From Immundisolibacter sp. (GTDB lineage Bacteria; Pseudomonadota; Gammaproteobacteria; Immundisolibacterales; Immundisolibacteraceae), in NCBI RefSeq assembly GCF_041601295.1, contig NZ_JBFIII010000015.1, positions 1 through 36,311 on the forward strand: a stretch of DNA of 36,311 bases, written 5' to 3'. The notes beneath the pieces are model-generated. The model worked only from the letters and a program-made list of their open reading frames with translations. It did no database searches and was not told the origin of the DNA. Of the stretch, positions 1-7,912 are shown piece after piece. The position numbers and the translations under genes are program-made. The number at the start of each line of letters is the position of its first letter. The first letter of the stretch is position 1.

Positions 1-167
1 GTCTAGCAGATCGGTTGGACTCGGCCGCTCTGATAGACTGCCCGCCCCCACCGGCAGGCTACTAGGCGACTGTCGTGGGCACCCCGCCATCACACACGGC
101 TGCTTCACCATCCGTAGCGTCGTGCGACTGCCTACGCCATCCTTATCCGCGGAGTTCCGTTAACCTC

Positions 168-890
168 ATGCAGGCTGTCATTTTGAGTGCTGGTCAGGGC
201 CGGCGTCTGCTACCCCTTACCGCCGATCGCCCGAAATGCCTGATCGATCTGCACGGCAAAACCCTGCTGCAGTGGCAACTGGACGCATTGCTTGAGGCCG
301 GCATCGGCCCCATTACCGTGGTAACTGGCTATGCCAGCGAGGCGGTAGAGGCAGTACTAGCCAAGCACTACCGCAAGCAACCGGTGCGGGTGCAGTTCAA
401 CCCCTTTTTCCAGGTAGCGGATAATCTGGGCAGTTGCTGGATCGCTCGGGAAGCATTTTCTGACCAACTGCTGCTCCTGAATGGCGACACCGTGTTCGAA
501 CCCGCGGTGGTGGCGCGCGTGTTGGGCGCGCCGGCAACCACCATCCGGCTGACCATCGACCGCAAGGCGCAGTACGACGATGACGACATGAAAGTCATTG
601 TCGATGGCGAGCGGCTGCTGCGCATCGGCAAACATCTGCCCGCCGATGCCGTCGACGCCGAGTCGATCGGCATGCTGCGCTTCAGCGCCGACGGTGCGCG
701 ACATTTTCAGCACGCAGTGGAACTGGCCCTGCGCGAGCCGGACGGCTTGCGCTGGTGGTATCTGTCCGTAATCGACCGCCTGGCCGACCAGAACCTCGTC
801 AGCACCTGCAGCATTGAAGGCTTACGCTGGGCCGAGGTTGATTTTCCGCGCGACCTCGACGCGGCGCGGGCAGTGGTCATGCAGGTTTAG
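168..890 (+). CDS. LicC-like NTP transferase (sugar-phosphate or phosphocholine nucleotidyltransferase)
   Basis: 240-aa nucleotidyltransferase of the NTP_transferase (LicC/GlmU N-terminal) fold. Such enzymes transfer a nucleotide from CTP or UTP onto a phosphorylated alcohol or sugar in the cytoplasm. The N-terminus has the nucleotide-binding signature LSAGQGRRLLPLT followed by RPKCL with the conserved Lys, then VVTGY, and NGDTVFEP with the metal-binding Asp near residue 107. The start chosen is ATG 168, because the domain begins there; the frame stays open upstream to about position 75, but that part does not resemble the family. It faces the MobA-like gene across a hairpin-rich spacer. Its place beside a sphingolipid locus suggests making a CDP- or UDP-activated head group, but no CDP-alcohol transferase is visible in the window. 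The substrate is not determinable from sequence. Confidence 0.8.
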   Translation: MQAVILSAGQGRRLLPLTADRPKCLIDLHGKTLLQWQLDALLEAGIGPITVVTGYASEAVEAVLAKHYRKQPVRVQFNPFFQVADNLGSCWIAREAFSDQLLLLNGDTVFEPAVVARVLGAPATTIRLTIDRKAQYDDDDMKVIVDGERLLRIGKHLPADAVDAESIGMLRFSADGARHFQHAVELALREPDGLRWWYLSVIDRLADQNLVSTCSIEGLRWAEVDFPRDLDAARAVVMQV

Positions 891-903
891 ATCGCTGGGT
901 GTA

Positions 904-1020
904 GCGGCACAAGGACGTGCCGCCGGTTCAATGCCTGCAAGGCATTGAACTGTGAGAAAACCGAAAATCACACTTTTCGGTTTCCGGGGTCTGAGAAGTC
1001 CAGGACGGACTTATTCAGAC
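904..1020. repeat. Composite four-hairpin intergenic repeat, copy A
   Basis: Four consecutive stem-loops fill the spacer between two converging genes. Stem 1 is GCGGCAC/GTGCCGC (904-910, 917-923). Stem 2 is GTTCAATGCC/GGCATTGAAC (926-935, 941-950). Stem 3 is AAACCGAAAA/TTTTCGGTTT (958-967, 974-983). Stem 4 is a bulged stem: GTCTGA (989-994), G, AAGTCC, loop AGGAC, GGACTT, AT, TCAGAC (1015-1020). The last stem contains the stop codon of the minus-strand gene ending at 1015. A second full copy lies at 18701-18814. It could act as a bidirectional terminator or mRNA-stabilising REP-like element. Confidence 0.85.
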
Positions 1021-1800
1021 TTTCAACAGTCGCTGCACCAGATCGAAATCGGCGACAGAATCCACGTCCACCGCGGCGTGTGGATCGTCCAGCAGTACAG
1101 CCCCCAAACTGGCGCCAACCTGCCGCGACAAGCGATCAAGGCCCGCCTCCAGCGTCAACCGGCCAAGCGCATAAGCCGCCAGGGTGCCGAGCCCCAGGGC
1201 GGCGGCAATTCGCTGCGGCCGCTTGCGCTCATTCTCCACGCGTTGCCAGAACTCCGGTGCCCGGCGCCCCGCGGGGGTAAGGAAGGCGAACAAATTGCAA
1301 CCGCAGTAGGCGCCGCCACGAAAACGCAGCGCGGTGCGCCGCGATTGCGGAAATGCCGCCTGCACCGCGGCATGAAGTGCCAGACCGACGACCGCATCCT
1401 TGCCACTTTCGAGCGCGGCGGCACAAAACTGGTCCACCCATGGAGCCCGCAACAAGGCGTGGTCCGACGTGGTGAGCAGCACCGGCACATCCCCAGGCAA
1501 CACCGCCAGCGCCCGCAGCGCGCTTTGACTCGGCGAGCCGGCCGGCGCCACCCAGGCAAGTTCGCCACCGGCAACCCGTGCCGCCAGGGGTGAGCAGCTA
1601 GCAAGAACGGCGGCTTCCGGGCCCACCAGCGTGACGCCAGCCACCGCCGTGCTGGCAGCCAGCGCATCCAGCACGCGCATCAGCATCGGTTGCCCGGCCA
1701 CTGATGCCAGGGCCTTCGAGGGCACACCCGCGTGACGCGCCACCGGGTCATCGGGACCACGGTCGCCGGCCAGCACCACGGCGTGGAACGGACCGCTCAC
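1015..1800 (-). CDS. MobA-like nucleotidyltransferase
   Basis: 261-aa protein of the MobA-like NTP transferase group. It begins FHAVVLAGDRG, followed by a KAL motif and AGQPML, the usual nucleotide-binding front half of these enzymes. A second conserved stretch, LLTTSDHALL, sits where the family carries its metal-binding Asp. The start chosen is GTG 1800, which overlaps the stop of the upstream acyltransferase gene as GTGA; a longer ATG start at 1836 would overlap that gene by 40 bases. The overlap implies translational coupling with the ceramide-synthase-like gene, so a role in head-group activation is plausible. The substrate is unknown. The stop codon lies inside the last hairpin of the composite repeat. 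Confidence 0.75.
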   Translation of the reverse strand: MSGPFHAVVLAGDRGPDDPVARHAGVPSKALASVAGQPMLMRVLDALAASTAVAGVTLVGPEAAVLASCSPLAARVAGGELAWVAPAGSPSQSALRALAVLPGDVPVLLTTSDHALLRAPWVDQFCAAALESGKDAVVGLALHAAVQAAFPQSRRTALRFRGGAYCGCNLFAFLTPAGRRAPEFWQRVENERKRPQRIAAALGLGTLAAYALGRLTLEAGLDRLSRQVGASLGAVLLDDPHAAVDVDSVADFDLVQRLLKV

Positions 1801-2933
1801 AGGGGTTTTGTGTAAACGCGATAGCGCTTGTAACAACGGCTGCCCAGCGATTCGATGATGTTACGCATGCCGCGGTTGTCGTCCAGTATCCAGGACATCT
1901 CGGCCCGCGTGGCACCTCGGCGCACCGCCGCCTTGCGCGCCGCATCGATCACCAGCATCGCCAGCGCCGTTCCCAGGCGCGTGCGTTGATGGCGCTGACG
2001 CACGCCCATCAGGGCCACCCGCACGGTCTTGGGGTGGCGCACCTTGAGCCGCCACAGCAATTTGGCCCAACCAAACGGCAGCAGGCGGCCGTTCAAGCCG
2101 GCAATCGCCTCATTGATATTGGGCAGCATGGCAAGCATCGCCACCGGTTCGCCGTCCACTTCGGCAATCTGCACAAAAGCCGGGTCCACCAGCCAGCGCA
2201 GCATTGATCCCAGCGCCTTGAATTCGGCCTCGGTGAACGGCACAAAGCCCCAGTTACCTAGCCACGCGTCGTTGAAGATATCGCGCAGGATCTCGATGTC
2301 ACGACCCATATTCTTGTAGTCAATGGGTCGCAACTGGACTTTGCCGCGCTCGCGATCTAGCACCCGCTGCGCCGCCGGTGGGAACTGGAAATCGGTATCC
2401 ACGATGTAGGCCAGAAGATCCTGAGCCTTGACGTAACCCTGCTCAACAAGCCTTGCCGCGTAGTAGGGCAGCGCATGACCCATCATCACCATCGGTGGCG
2501 CATCAAAGCCGTCGACCAACAAGCCACATTCTTCGTTAATGGACAGGTTGAACGGACCGCGAACCTCGGTCATGCCCTGTTCCCGCAGCCAACCTTCCGC
2601 GCGCGCAAGCAATGCGGCAAAAACAGCCGGATCATCCTGCGCCTCCAGCAGGCCGAAATAACCGACCCGCTCACCGTGCGTCTGTTCATAAAGGCGGTCC
2701 ACCTGAGCGGTAATGCGGCCCACCAGCTCGTTGCCACGATAGGCCAGCCAGCCCTGATAGAAGGCATGTTCGAACAGGGGATTCCGCGGCGACAGTAACT
2801 CGTGACGCTCTGCCAGCAGCGACGCCACGGCGTGAGGATCGTCGCGATAAAGCCGCTGCGGCAGCGACCAGAACTCACGCATGGCAACCTTGCCCTGCAG
2901 CGGCTCGATGCGTAAATCAGGCGCCTTATTCAC
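1797..2933 (-). CDS. GNAT-fold acyltransferase, candidate bacterial ceramide synthase (bCerS-like)
   Basis: 378-aa GNAT-type protein. It starts with an RIEPL...FWSLPQRLYRDDPHAV segment, and later has a GPFNLSINEECGLLVDGF stretch and a C-terminal half with repeated GNAT-like features: VAMLAMLPN, the RTRLGTAL turn where acyl-CoA would bind, and ILDDNRGMRNIIESLG. In Caulobacter a GNAT-type protein encoded near serine palmitoyltransferase is the ceramide synthase that N-acylates 3-ketosphinganine; its position here beside spt- and cerR-like genes supports the same role, by inference. GTG 2933 was chosen because the domain begins just after it, although no good Shine-Dalgarno is seen; the frame is open to 3059 and an internal ATG at 2882 would remove conserved residues. 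Confidence 0.7.
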   Translation of the reverse strand: MNKAPDLRIEPLQGKVAMREFWSLPQRLYRDDPHAVASLLAERHELLSPRNPLFEHAFYQGWLAYRGNELVGRITAQVDRLYEQTHGERVGYFGLLEAQDDPAVFAALLARAEGWLREQGMTEVRGPFNLSINEECGLLVDGFDAPPMVMMGHALPYYAARLVEQGYVKAQDLLAYIVDTDFQFPPAAQRVLDRERGKVQLRPIDYKNMGRDIEILRDIFNDAWLGNWGFVPFTEAEFKALGSMLRWLVDPAFVQIAEVDGEPVAMLAMLPNINEAIAGLNGRLLPFGWAKLLWRLKVRHPKTVRVALMGVRQRHQRTRLGTALAMLVIDAARKAAVRRGATRAEMSWILDDNRGMRNIIESLGSRCYKRYRVYTKPL

Positions 2934-3197
2934 GCCGCAGGCGGCCGGAAACTGAACATTCAAACCTTTGCATAAGCATGCGAAGACCGTAATGGAAGTG
3001 AAGCAAAATTGGGGGGTGATATACGCCCCCAGTGTTATATGCGCTATATTCCGCGGCAATTTTATGCCGCGCTTTCGCGCTTTACCCGCTCATCGGGCAC
3101 AGACGCCAACCGCCGGAGTCGACTTGCTTGCAGCATCAGCGCAGATAATGCCCGTTGTTTGGCCCGCAGGCTGCTCGCGGTGCTCAGGATCGCAGGC
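2934..3197. promoter_or_regulatory. Divergent promoter region of the sphingolipid locus
   Basis: 264-base gap between the minus-strand acyltransferase gene and the plus-strand HIT-like gene, so it should carry promoters for both arms. Its middle (about 2960-3065) is clearly AT-richer than the flanks. It contains a hairpin at 3012-3030 (GGGGGTG, loop ATATA, CGCCCCC) and a TATATT box at 3045-3050, but I could not find a well-spaced -35 partner on either strand. Confidence 0.45.
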
Positions 3198-3626
3198 ATG
3201 AACGCCACTGCGGTAAAATTCGGGGACCCCGAAACCCGTATTGCCCACCGCGGCGCATGGACCGTGCTGCTGCGCCCGCGACAAGTGACCCTGGGCGCCC
3301 TGGTACTGGTGTGCGAGGAGCCGGTGGCCACGTTCGGACAGGTCAGTGCCCAGGCATTTGCTGATCTGCGCGGGGTCACTCAGGGGATCGAGCGCATGCT
3401 GCAACGTGCCTTCACCTACGACAAAATCAACTACCTAATGCTGATGATGGTGGACCCAGACGTGCATTTTCATGTGCTGCCGCGCTATGCGCAGGCCCGG
3501 CAATTTGCAGGGCTAACGTTTACCGACCCGGGGTGGCCGAATCCGGCCGACCTGGCGGGCGACCACCCGCTCGGTGGCGAGGTCCGGGCAAACCTTGTGT
3601 CGCACTTGAGGGGAATGTGGGAGTGA
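3198..3626 (+). CDS. HIT-superfamily protein with altered HIT motif
   Basis: 142-aa protein of the histidine-triad fold. The C-terminal signature reads DVHFHVLPRY, so the usual H-x-H-x-H-x-x becomes D-x-H-x-H-x-x: the two last histidines, including the one that normally attacks the phosphate, are kept and the first is Asp. HIT enzymes hydrolyse or transfer nucleoside phosphates, for instance from acyl- or aminoacyl-adenylates. As first gene of the sphingolipid operon, translationally coupled by a GTGA overlap to an acyl-AMP-forming ligase, it may clear or handle acyl-adenylates (inference). ATG 3198 is the first start giving the full domain; the open frame to 3009 upstream does not resemble the family. 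Confidence 0.75.
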   Translation: MNATAVKFGDPETRIAHRGAWTVLLRPRQVTLGALVLVCEEPVATFGQVSAQAFADLRGVTQGIERMLQRAFTYDKINYLMLMMVDPDVHFHVLPRYAQARQFAGLTFTDPGWPNPADLAGDHPLGGEVRANLVSHLRGMWE

Positions 3627-5431
3627 GTGGCGCGCTGCGCGCGGCGCCGCTCCAGGCCCAGGAACCCAACGCCGACCTCGCGCACCAGCCAACTCCGACG
3701 CGCAACACGCTGGCACTGCGTTTCGCGGATTTTGACACCCTGACCGGAGCGCTTGACTACGCCGCCCAGGGCGTGACTGGCAGCAATTTCTACGACGCCC
3801 GCGGCGAGTTGTCGCTAACACTTCCGTACCGACAATTGCGCCAACAGGCGATCGAGCTTGCCCGGCGCTTTGCCGGCCTCAATCTGCAGCGACAGTCACG
3901 GGTGGCGCTGGTCGCCGAAACCGACGCCGACATCGTGCGACTGTTCTTTGCCTGCCAGTACGCCGGTCTGGTACCCGTACCATTACCTGCCGCCGTCCAC
4001 CTCGGCGGGCGCGAAGCCTATGTGCAGCAACTGCGCGCGATGCTCGAAAGCTGCGACGCCAGTGTTGCCATCGCGCCCGCGGGCTTTGTCGACATGCTGC
4101 ACATGGCGGCGACCGACATGGGCCTGACTTTTTGCGGTACGCCCGCGCAGTTCGGGCAGCTAGCCCCGGCGGAATTGGTGCCGCGGGCGGCGACCGCCGA
4201 TGAACTTGCCTACTTGCAGTACACCTCCGGCAGTACCCGCTTTCCGCGCGGGGTGATGATCACCCACCGGACCGTGATGCAGAACCTGCAGGGCATCGTG
4301 CGGCATGGTCTGGGCCTGGGCGACGACGACCGGTTCATGTCCTGGCTACCCTTTTATCACGACATGGGACTGGTCGGACTGGTGTTCTCACCGCTCGCCG
4401 CGCAGCGGTCGGTCGACTATCTGGGTACCCGCGATTTCGCCATGCGTCCCCGACAGTGGCTGGCGCTCATGTCTCGCAATCGCGCCAGCATTTCCTTCAG
4501 TCCACCTTTTGGTTACTCCCTGGTTTCACGGCGCCTGCGTCCTACCGATGTGGCGCTGTATGACCTGTCGGCCTGGCGTATCGCCGGGGTCGGTGCCGAG
4601 ACCATTCGGGCGGAAACGCTGGAGCGTTTCGCTGCCACGTTGCACGGTAGTGGCTTTCAATCGAACGCCTTTCTCCCCTGCTACGGGATGGCCGAATGTT
4701 CGCTCGCAGTCAGTTTTGCCCCGCTGGGGCAGGGCGTCGAAGCCGATACAGTGGACGCCGAAGCGCTCGGCAATCAGCGTGTTGCCCGCCCGGCTGCTGA
4801 TCCGGCCGAAAACACCAGCTGCTTCGTAAATTGCGGCGAGGTTTTGCCCGAACACCAACTGGAAATCCGTGACACCTCCGGGCGACGGCTGCCCGACCGC
4901 CGTTGTGGCACGATTTTCGTTCAGGGTCCGAGCGTCATGTCCGGCTATTTCGGCGACGCTGAGGAAACTGCCCGCGTGCTTTCGGCCGACGGCTGGCTGA
5001 ATACCGGTGACGTGGGTTATCTCGCCGATGGCCGGCTATTTGTCACTGGCCGCGAGAAAGATCTGTTCATCATCAACGGACGCAATATCTGGCCTCAGGA
5101 TCTCGAATTTCTGGCCGAACAGCAACCGGAGTTGCGTCCGGAAGATGCTTCGGCGTTTGCCGTGCCTGACGCCGATGGGAGTGATCTGGCGGTTCTCGTC
5201 ATGCAGTGTCGTGAGCAAGACCCCCTGCGGCGCATAGACCTGGTCACGCGCCTGCAAGGTCTGGTCAAGGCAGAACTCGGCATCCCCTGCTTCATAGAAC
5301 TGGTCCCGCCGCACACCTTGCCGCGCACGTCGTCCGGCAAACTGTCGCGCTCGGGTGCCAGGCGCGACTTCATGGACCGTAACGCCGTCGGCACAGTGAA
5401 ACCGGGCGTTATTGCCCAACGCATTGACTAA
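3623..5431 (+). CDS. Fatty acyl-AMP ligase (FAAL-like) / acyl-ACP synthetase
   Basis: 602-aa adenylate-forming enzyme. Motifs in order are the phosphate loop YTSGSTRFPRGV (about residues 200-211), FLPCYGMAECSLA with the A5-type motif, TGDVGYL, the hinge TGREKDLFIINGRNIWPQDLE, and the C-terminal catalytic Lys in SSGKLSR (K573). The GRNIWPQDLE hinge and the CYGMAE motif are typical of fatty acyl-AMP ligases, which load acyl chains on an acyl carrier protein. An ACP and serine palmitoyltransferase follow in the same operon, so it likely supplies acyl-ACP for sphingoid base synthesis. GTG 3623 overlaps the previous stop (GTGA) and has a purine-rich GGGA just upstream; the frame stays open to 3533, inside the HIT-like gene. 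Confidence 0.88.
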   Translation: MSGALRAAPLQAQEPNADLAHQPTPTRNTLALRFADFDTLTGALDYAAQGVTGSNFYDARGELSLTLPYRQLRQQAIELARRFAGLNLQRQSRVALVAETDADIVRLFFACQYAGLVPVPLPAAVHLGGREAYVQQLRAMLESCDASVAIAPAGFVDMLHMAATDMGLTFCGTPAQFGQLAPAELVPRAATADELAYLQYTSGSTRFPRGVMITHRTVMQNLQGIVRHGLGLGDDDRFMSWLPFYHDMGLVGLVFSPLAAQRSVDYLGTRDFAMRPRQWLALMSRNRASISFSPPFGYSLVSRRLRPTDVALYDLSAWRIAGVGAETIRAETLERFAATLHGSGFQSNAFLPCYGMAECSLAVSFAPLGQGVEADTVDAEALGNQRVARPAADPAENTSCFVNCGEVLPEHQLEIRDTSGRRLPDRRCGTIFVQGPSVMSGYFGDAEETARVLSADGWLNTGDVGYLADGRLFVTGREKDLFIINGRNIWPQDLEFLAEQQPELRPEDASAFAVPDADGSDLAVLVMQCREQDPLRRIDLVTRLQGLVKAELGIPCFIELVPPHTLPRTSSGKLSRSGARRDFMDRNAVGTVKPGVIAQRID

Positions 5432-6374
5432 TACCAGCCCCGGCACGGTCGCTATCACGGGCGCCACGGGCTTTGTCGGCAGCGCCGTTGCCCGGCACCT
5501 TGCAAGCCAGGGCTGGCGTCTGCGCTTGCTGGCTCGACCCGGCTCCGAGTCTCGCCTGGCACGCCTGGAATGCGCCCAGACCGTATCTGGCTCCCTCACC
5601 GACCCTGACGCACTGCGGCTCCTGCTAGAGGGAGCCGACGCGCTGGTGCATTGTGCCGGTGCCGTACGTGGCGCCACGCGTGCGGATTTCGACCGGGTCA
5701 ACGTCTGCGGCCTTGCCGCGCTGCTTGATGCCACGGCATTGCGACAACAACTGCGCGTTGTGCACATCTCGTCACTCGCCGCACGCGAGCCGCAGCTTTC
5801 AGACTATGCCGCCAGCAAGCAAGCTGGCGAGACGCTCCTGATAAAGCGCTTGCCCTCAACGCAGCGGGTGGTATTGCGCCCCCCCGCCATCTACGGCCCG
5901 CAGGACCGTGAGCTTCGGCCGCTGCTGGAACGAATGGCGCGCGGGCTGGCGCTCGTTCCGGGGCGGCACGAGGCCCGCTTCTCGCTACTGCACGTGGATG
6001 ACCTTGCCGCCGCGGTCGGCTGTCTGTTGGCGCAGCCAGCAAGCTGGGGGCAGACGCATGAACCTGACGATGGCCACCCTGACGGCTACAGCTGGCCGGA
6101 GCTGATCGCGGCTGTGGCCCGTGTGACGAATCGCCCGGCGCGGGCCCTGCGTGTGCCTGGCACTCTTTTGAAAGCGATCGGGGCATGCAACGAATGGACT
6201 GCGCGACTGATCGGCGGCGCGCCCATGCTCAACCGCGGGAAAGCACGCGAATTGCTGTGGCCAAACTGGGTCGCCCTCGGCAATGCCAGCCTCGCTGGTA
6301 GCGGCTGGCAGCCTCAGTTTGACCTTGATCGCGGGCTGCGAAACACGCTGGACCACCGCTTCCACCACGTCTGA
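5412..6374 (+). CDS. cerR: NAD(P)-dependent extended SDR reductase, CerR-like
   Basis: 320-aa extended short-chain dehydrogenase with the Rossmann motif ITGATGFVGSAV near the N-terminus, the HISSLA strand, and the YAASK catalytic Tyr/Lys pair. In Caulobacter a protein of this family encoded beside serine palmitoyltransferase (CerR) reduces the 3-keto group of the acylated base. The same gene neighbourhood here makes that role likely but not proven. The start is uncertain: TTG 5412 overlaps the ligase gene by 20 bases, TTG 5424 would overlap by 8, and no ATG or GTG precedes the domain. It is followed by a 66-base gap before the ACP gene. Confidence 0.78.
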   Translation: MPNALTNTSPGTVAITGATGFVGSAVARHLASQGWRLRLLARPGSESRLARLECAQTVSGSLTDPDALRLLLEGADALVHCAGAVRGATRADFDRVNVCGLAALLDATALRQQLRVVHISSLAAREPQLSDYAASKQAGETLLIKRLPSTQRVVLRPPAIYGPQDRELRPLLERMARGLALVPGRHEARFSLLHVDDLAAAVGCLLAQPASWGQTHEPDDGHPDGYSWPELIAAVARVTNRPARALRVPGTLLKAIGACNEWTARLIGGAPMLNRGKARELLWPNWVALGNASLAGSGWQPQFDLDRGLRNTLDHRFHHV

Positions 6375-6391
6375 CCAGAGGCCGGGCGGGC

Positions 6392-6397
6392 TATACT
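6392..6397 (+). promoter_or_regulatory. Possible -10 box ahead of the ACP gene
   Basis: TATACT lies 44 bases before the ACP start in an otherwise GC-rich gap. The best upstream candidate, TCTGAC at a 16-base spacing, is a poor -35 match. It may be an internal promoter giving extra ACP transcript; weak evidence. Confidence 0.3.
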
Positions 6398-6440
6398 CGC
6401 GCCAATTGAAGCCGCGATTACAGGCGAGCTGGAGGACATA

Positions 6441-6683
6441 ATGGCAGTCAGCGCGCAGCGCATCCTTGAAACCCTGAAAGAACGCCTGACATCCCTCACC
6501 GAGGGCAAGGATGTGGCCGCTGGCACCGACCTGGTCGGGGACCTTGGGCTCGACTCCTTGCAGATCATGGAACTTCTGATGGAAATGGAAGACAGTTTTG
6601 ACGTATCGATTCCGGTCAACGTCATCGCCGACGCGCGGACTGTTGGCGATCTGGTCCTTGCAGTCCAAAAGCTGCTGAACTGA
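6441..6683 (+). CDS. Acyl carrier protein dedicated to the sphingolipid locus
   Basis: 80-aa acidic acyl carrier protein. The phosphopantetheine attachment motif is LGLDSLQIMELLMEMED, with Ser39 as the attachment site, followed by the typical FDVSIP helix III region. It carries the acyl chain activated by the upstream ligase to serine palmitoyltransferase encoded 17 bases downstream. An ACP beside spt is known from Caulobacter and Sphingomonas-type loci. A strong GGAGG at 6431-6435 sets the ATG. It is distinct from a housekeeping acpP, which would sit in a fatty acid synthesis cluster. Confidence 0.9.
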   Translation: MAVSAQRILETLKERLTSLTEGKDVAAGTDLVGDLGLDSLQIMELLMEMEDSFDVSIPVNVIADARTVGDLVLAVQKLLN

Positions 6684-6700
6684 AGCTCCGGAACCTGCAC

Positions 6701-7912
6701 GTGGGACTGTTCGACAAACTGGCCAGCGCCGCGGCCGTGCGCCGCGACGTGGTCAGCGACGGCGGCCTGATTCCGTTTGGCGTCACGGTGGAGCGCCTGC
6801 TGTCACCCACGGAAGGCCTCGTGGCTGGCCGGAGGGTAATTCTGGGTGGCACCAACAATTACCTGGGTCTCACTTTCGACCAGGGCTGCATCGAAGCGGG
6901 CGTTGCGGCGCTGCGCGCCGAAGGCACCGGCACCACCGGCTCGCGCATGGCGAACGGCAGCTACGCTGGCCACCTGGCGCTGGAACGCGAAATCGCGGAC
7001 TTCTACGGCTGGCCCCACGCGATCGTGTTCTCCACCGGCTACCTTGCCAATCTGGGCATGATCGGCGCACTGGCGGGCCCGGGAGACGTTCTGGTCATCG
7101 ACGGCGACAGCCATGCCAGCATCTACGATGGTTGCCGTCTGTCAGGCGCCGAAGTTATCCGCTTTCGCCATAACAACCCGGCCGATCTTGATCGCCGGCT
7201 CACACGGCTCGGAGCGCAGGCCAGGAATGCCCTGGTGATCGTGGAAGGCATTTACAGCATGCTCGGCGACCAGGCACCGCTCGCCGAGATTGTGGACATC
7301 AAGCACCGTCACGGTGCGCTGCTGATGGTGGACGAGGCGCATTCGCTTGGCGTGCTTGGCGAACAGGGACGCGGTCTGTGCGAGGCAGCCGGCGTTATGG
7401 AGGGTGTCGATTTCGTGGTCGGCACCTTCAGCAAGAGCCTTGGCGGTGTCGGCGGTTTTTGTGTCAGCGCACACGCCGAGCTCGGTTTAGTGCGTTACAC
7501 GAGTCGCCCGTACATCTTTACCGCGTCGCCTTCTCCCGCGACTGTGGCCTCGACCCGCGAAGCGCTGGCGGTTTTGCGCCGCCAGCCGCAGCTGCGGGAG
7601 CGGCTATGGCAAAACGTGACGCAGCTGCACGGTGGATTGACGGCGCTCGGCTTCGTTCTTGGAGCGGCACCCAGCCCGGTACTTGCGCTCATGCGCGAGA
7701 GCCGCGATCAGGCCCTCGCCGATTGGCAGCAACTTCTGGATGCCGGCATATACGTAAATCTGATGGTGCCGCCGGCTACGCCAGGCGGTATCAGCCTGCT
7801 GCGCTGCAGCATCAGCGCCGCGCACACGCCGGAGCAAATCAAGCACATTCTGAGCGCCTTCGCAGGCTTGCCACGCGCCCAGCTGCCAACGGGGCAGGCA
7901 GCCCTGGTATGA
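6701..7912 (+). CDS. spt: Serine palmitoyltransferase
   Basis: 403-aa alpha-oxoamine synthase, a cytoplasmic PLP enzyme condensing serine with an acyl thioester to 3-ketosphinganine. Visible are TNNYLGLT, the GTGTTGSRMANG loop, GDSHAS with the PLP-stacking His138, VDEAHSLGVLG with Asp211 and His214, and GTFSKSLGG with the PLP-binding Lys245. The close relatives are AONS (BioF), KBL and ALAS; the first residues MGLFDKL and the neighbouring ACP, acyl-AMP ligase and CerR-like genes favour serine palmitoyltransferase over BioF. It starts at GTG 6701 with a weak ribosome site and ends in an ATGA overlap with the next gene, so both are translated together. Confidence 0.9.
   Translation: MGLFDKLASAAAVRRDVVSDGGLIPFGVTVERLLSPTEGLVAGRRVILGGTNNYLGLTFDQGCIEAGVAALRAEGTGTTGSRMANGSYAGHLALEREIADFYGWPHAIVFSTGYLANLGMIGALAGPGDVLVIDGDSHASIYDGCRLSGAEVIRFRHNNPADLDRRLTRLGAQARNALVIVEGIYSMLGDQAPLAEIVDIKHRHGALLMVDEAHSLGVLGEQGRGLCEAAGVMEGVDFVVGTFSKSLGGVGGFCVSAHAELGLVRYTSRPYIFTASPSPATVASTREALAVLRRQPQLRERLWQNVTQLHGGLTALGFVLGAAPSPVLALMRESRDQALADWQQLLDAGIYVNLMVPPATPGGISLLRCSISAAHTPEQIKHILSAFAGLPRAQLPTGQAALV

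Noticed and set aside
75..167. N-terminal extension of the LicC-like protein
   Set aside because: The family signature starts at ATG 168 and the added residues show no conserved feature.
7378..7908. Upstream extension of the ELM1-fusion frame
   Set aside because: It lies within spt in another frame; the ATGA overlap at 7909 gives a natural start.
6701..7912. BioF (8-amino-7-oxononanoate synthase) instead of serine palmitoyltransferase
   Set aside because: No biotin genes nearby; dedicated ACP, acyl-AMP ligase and CerR-like genes form the known spt context.
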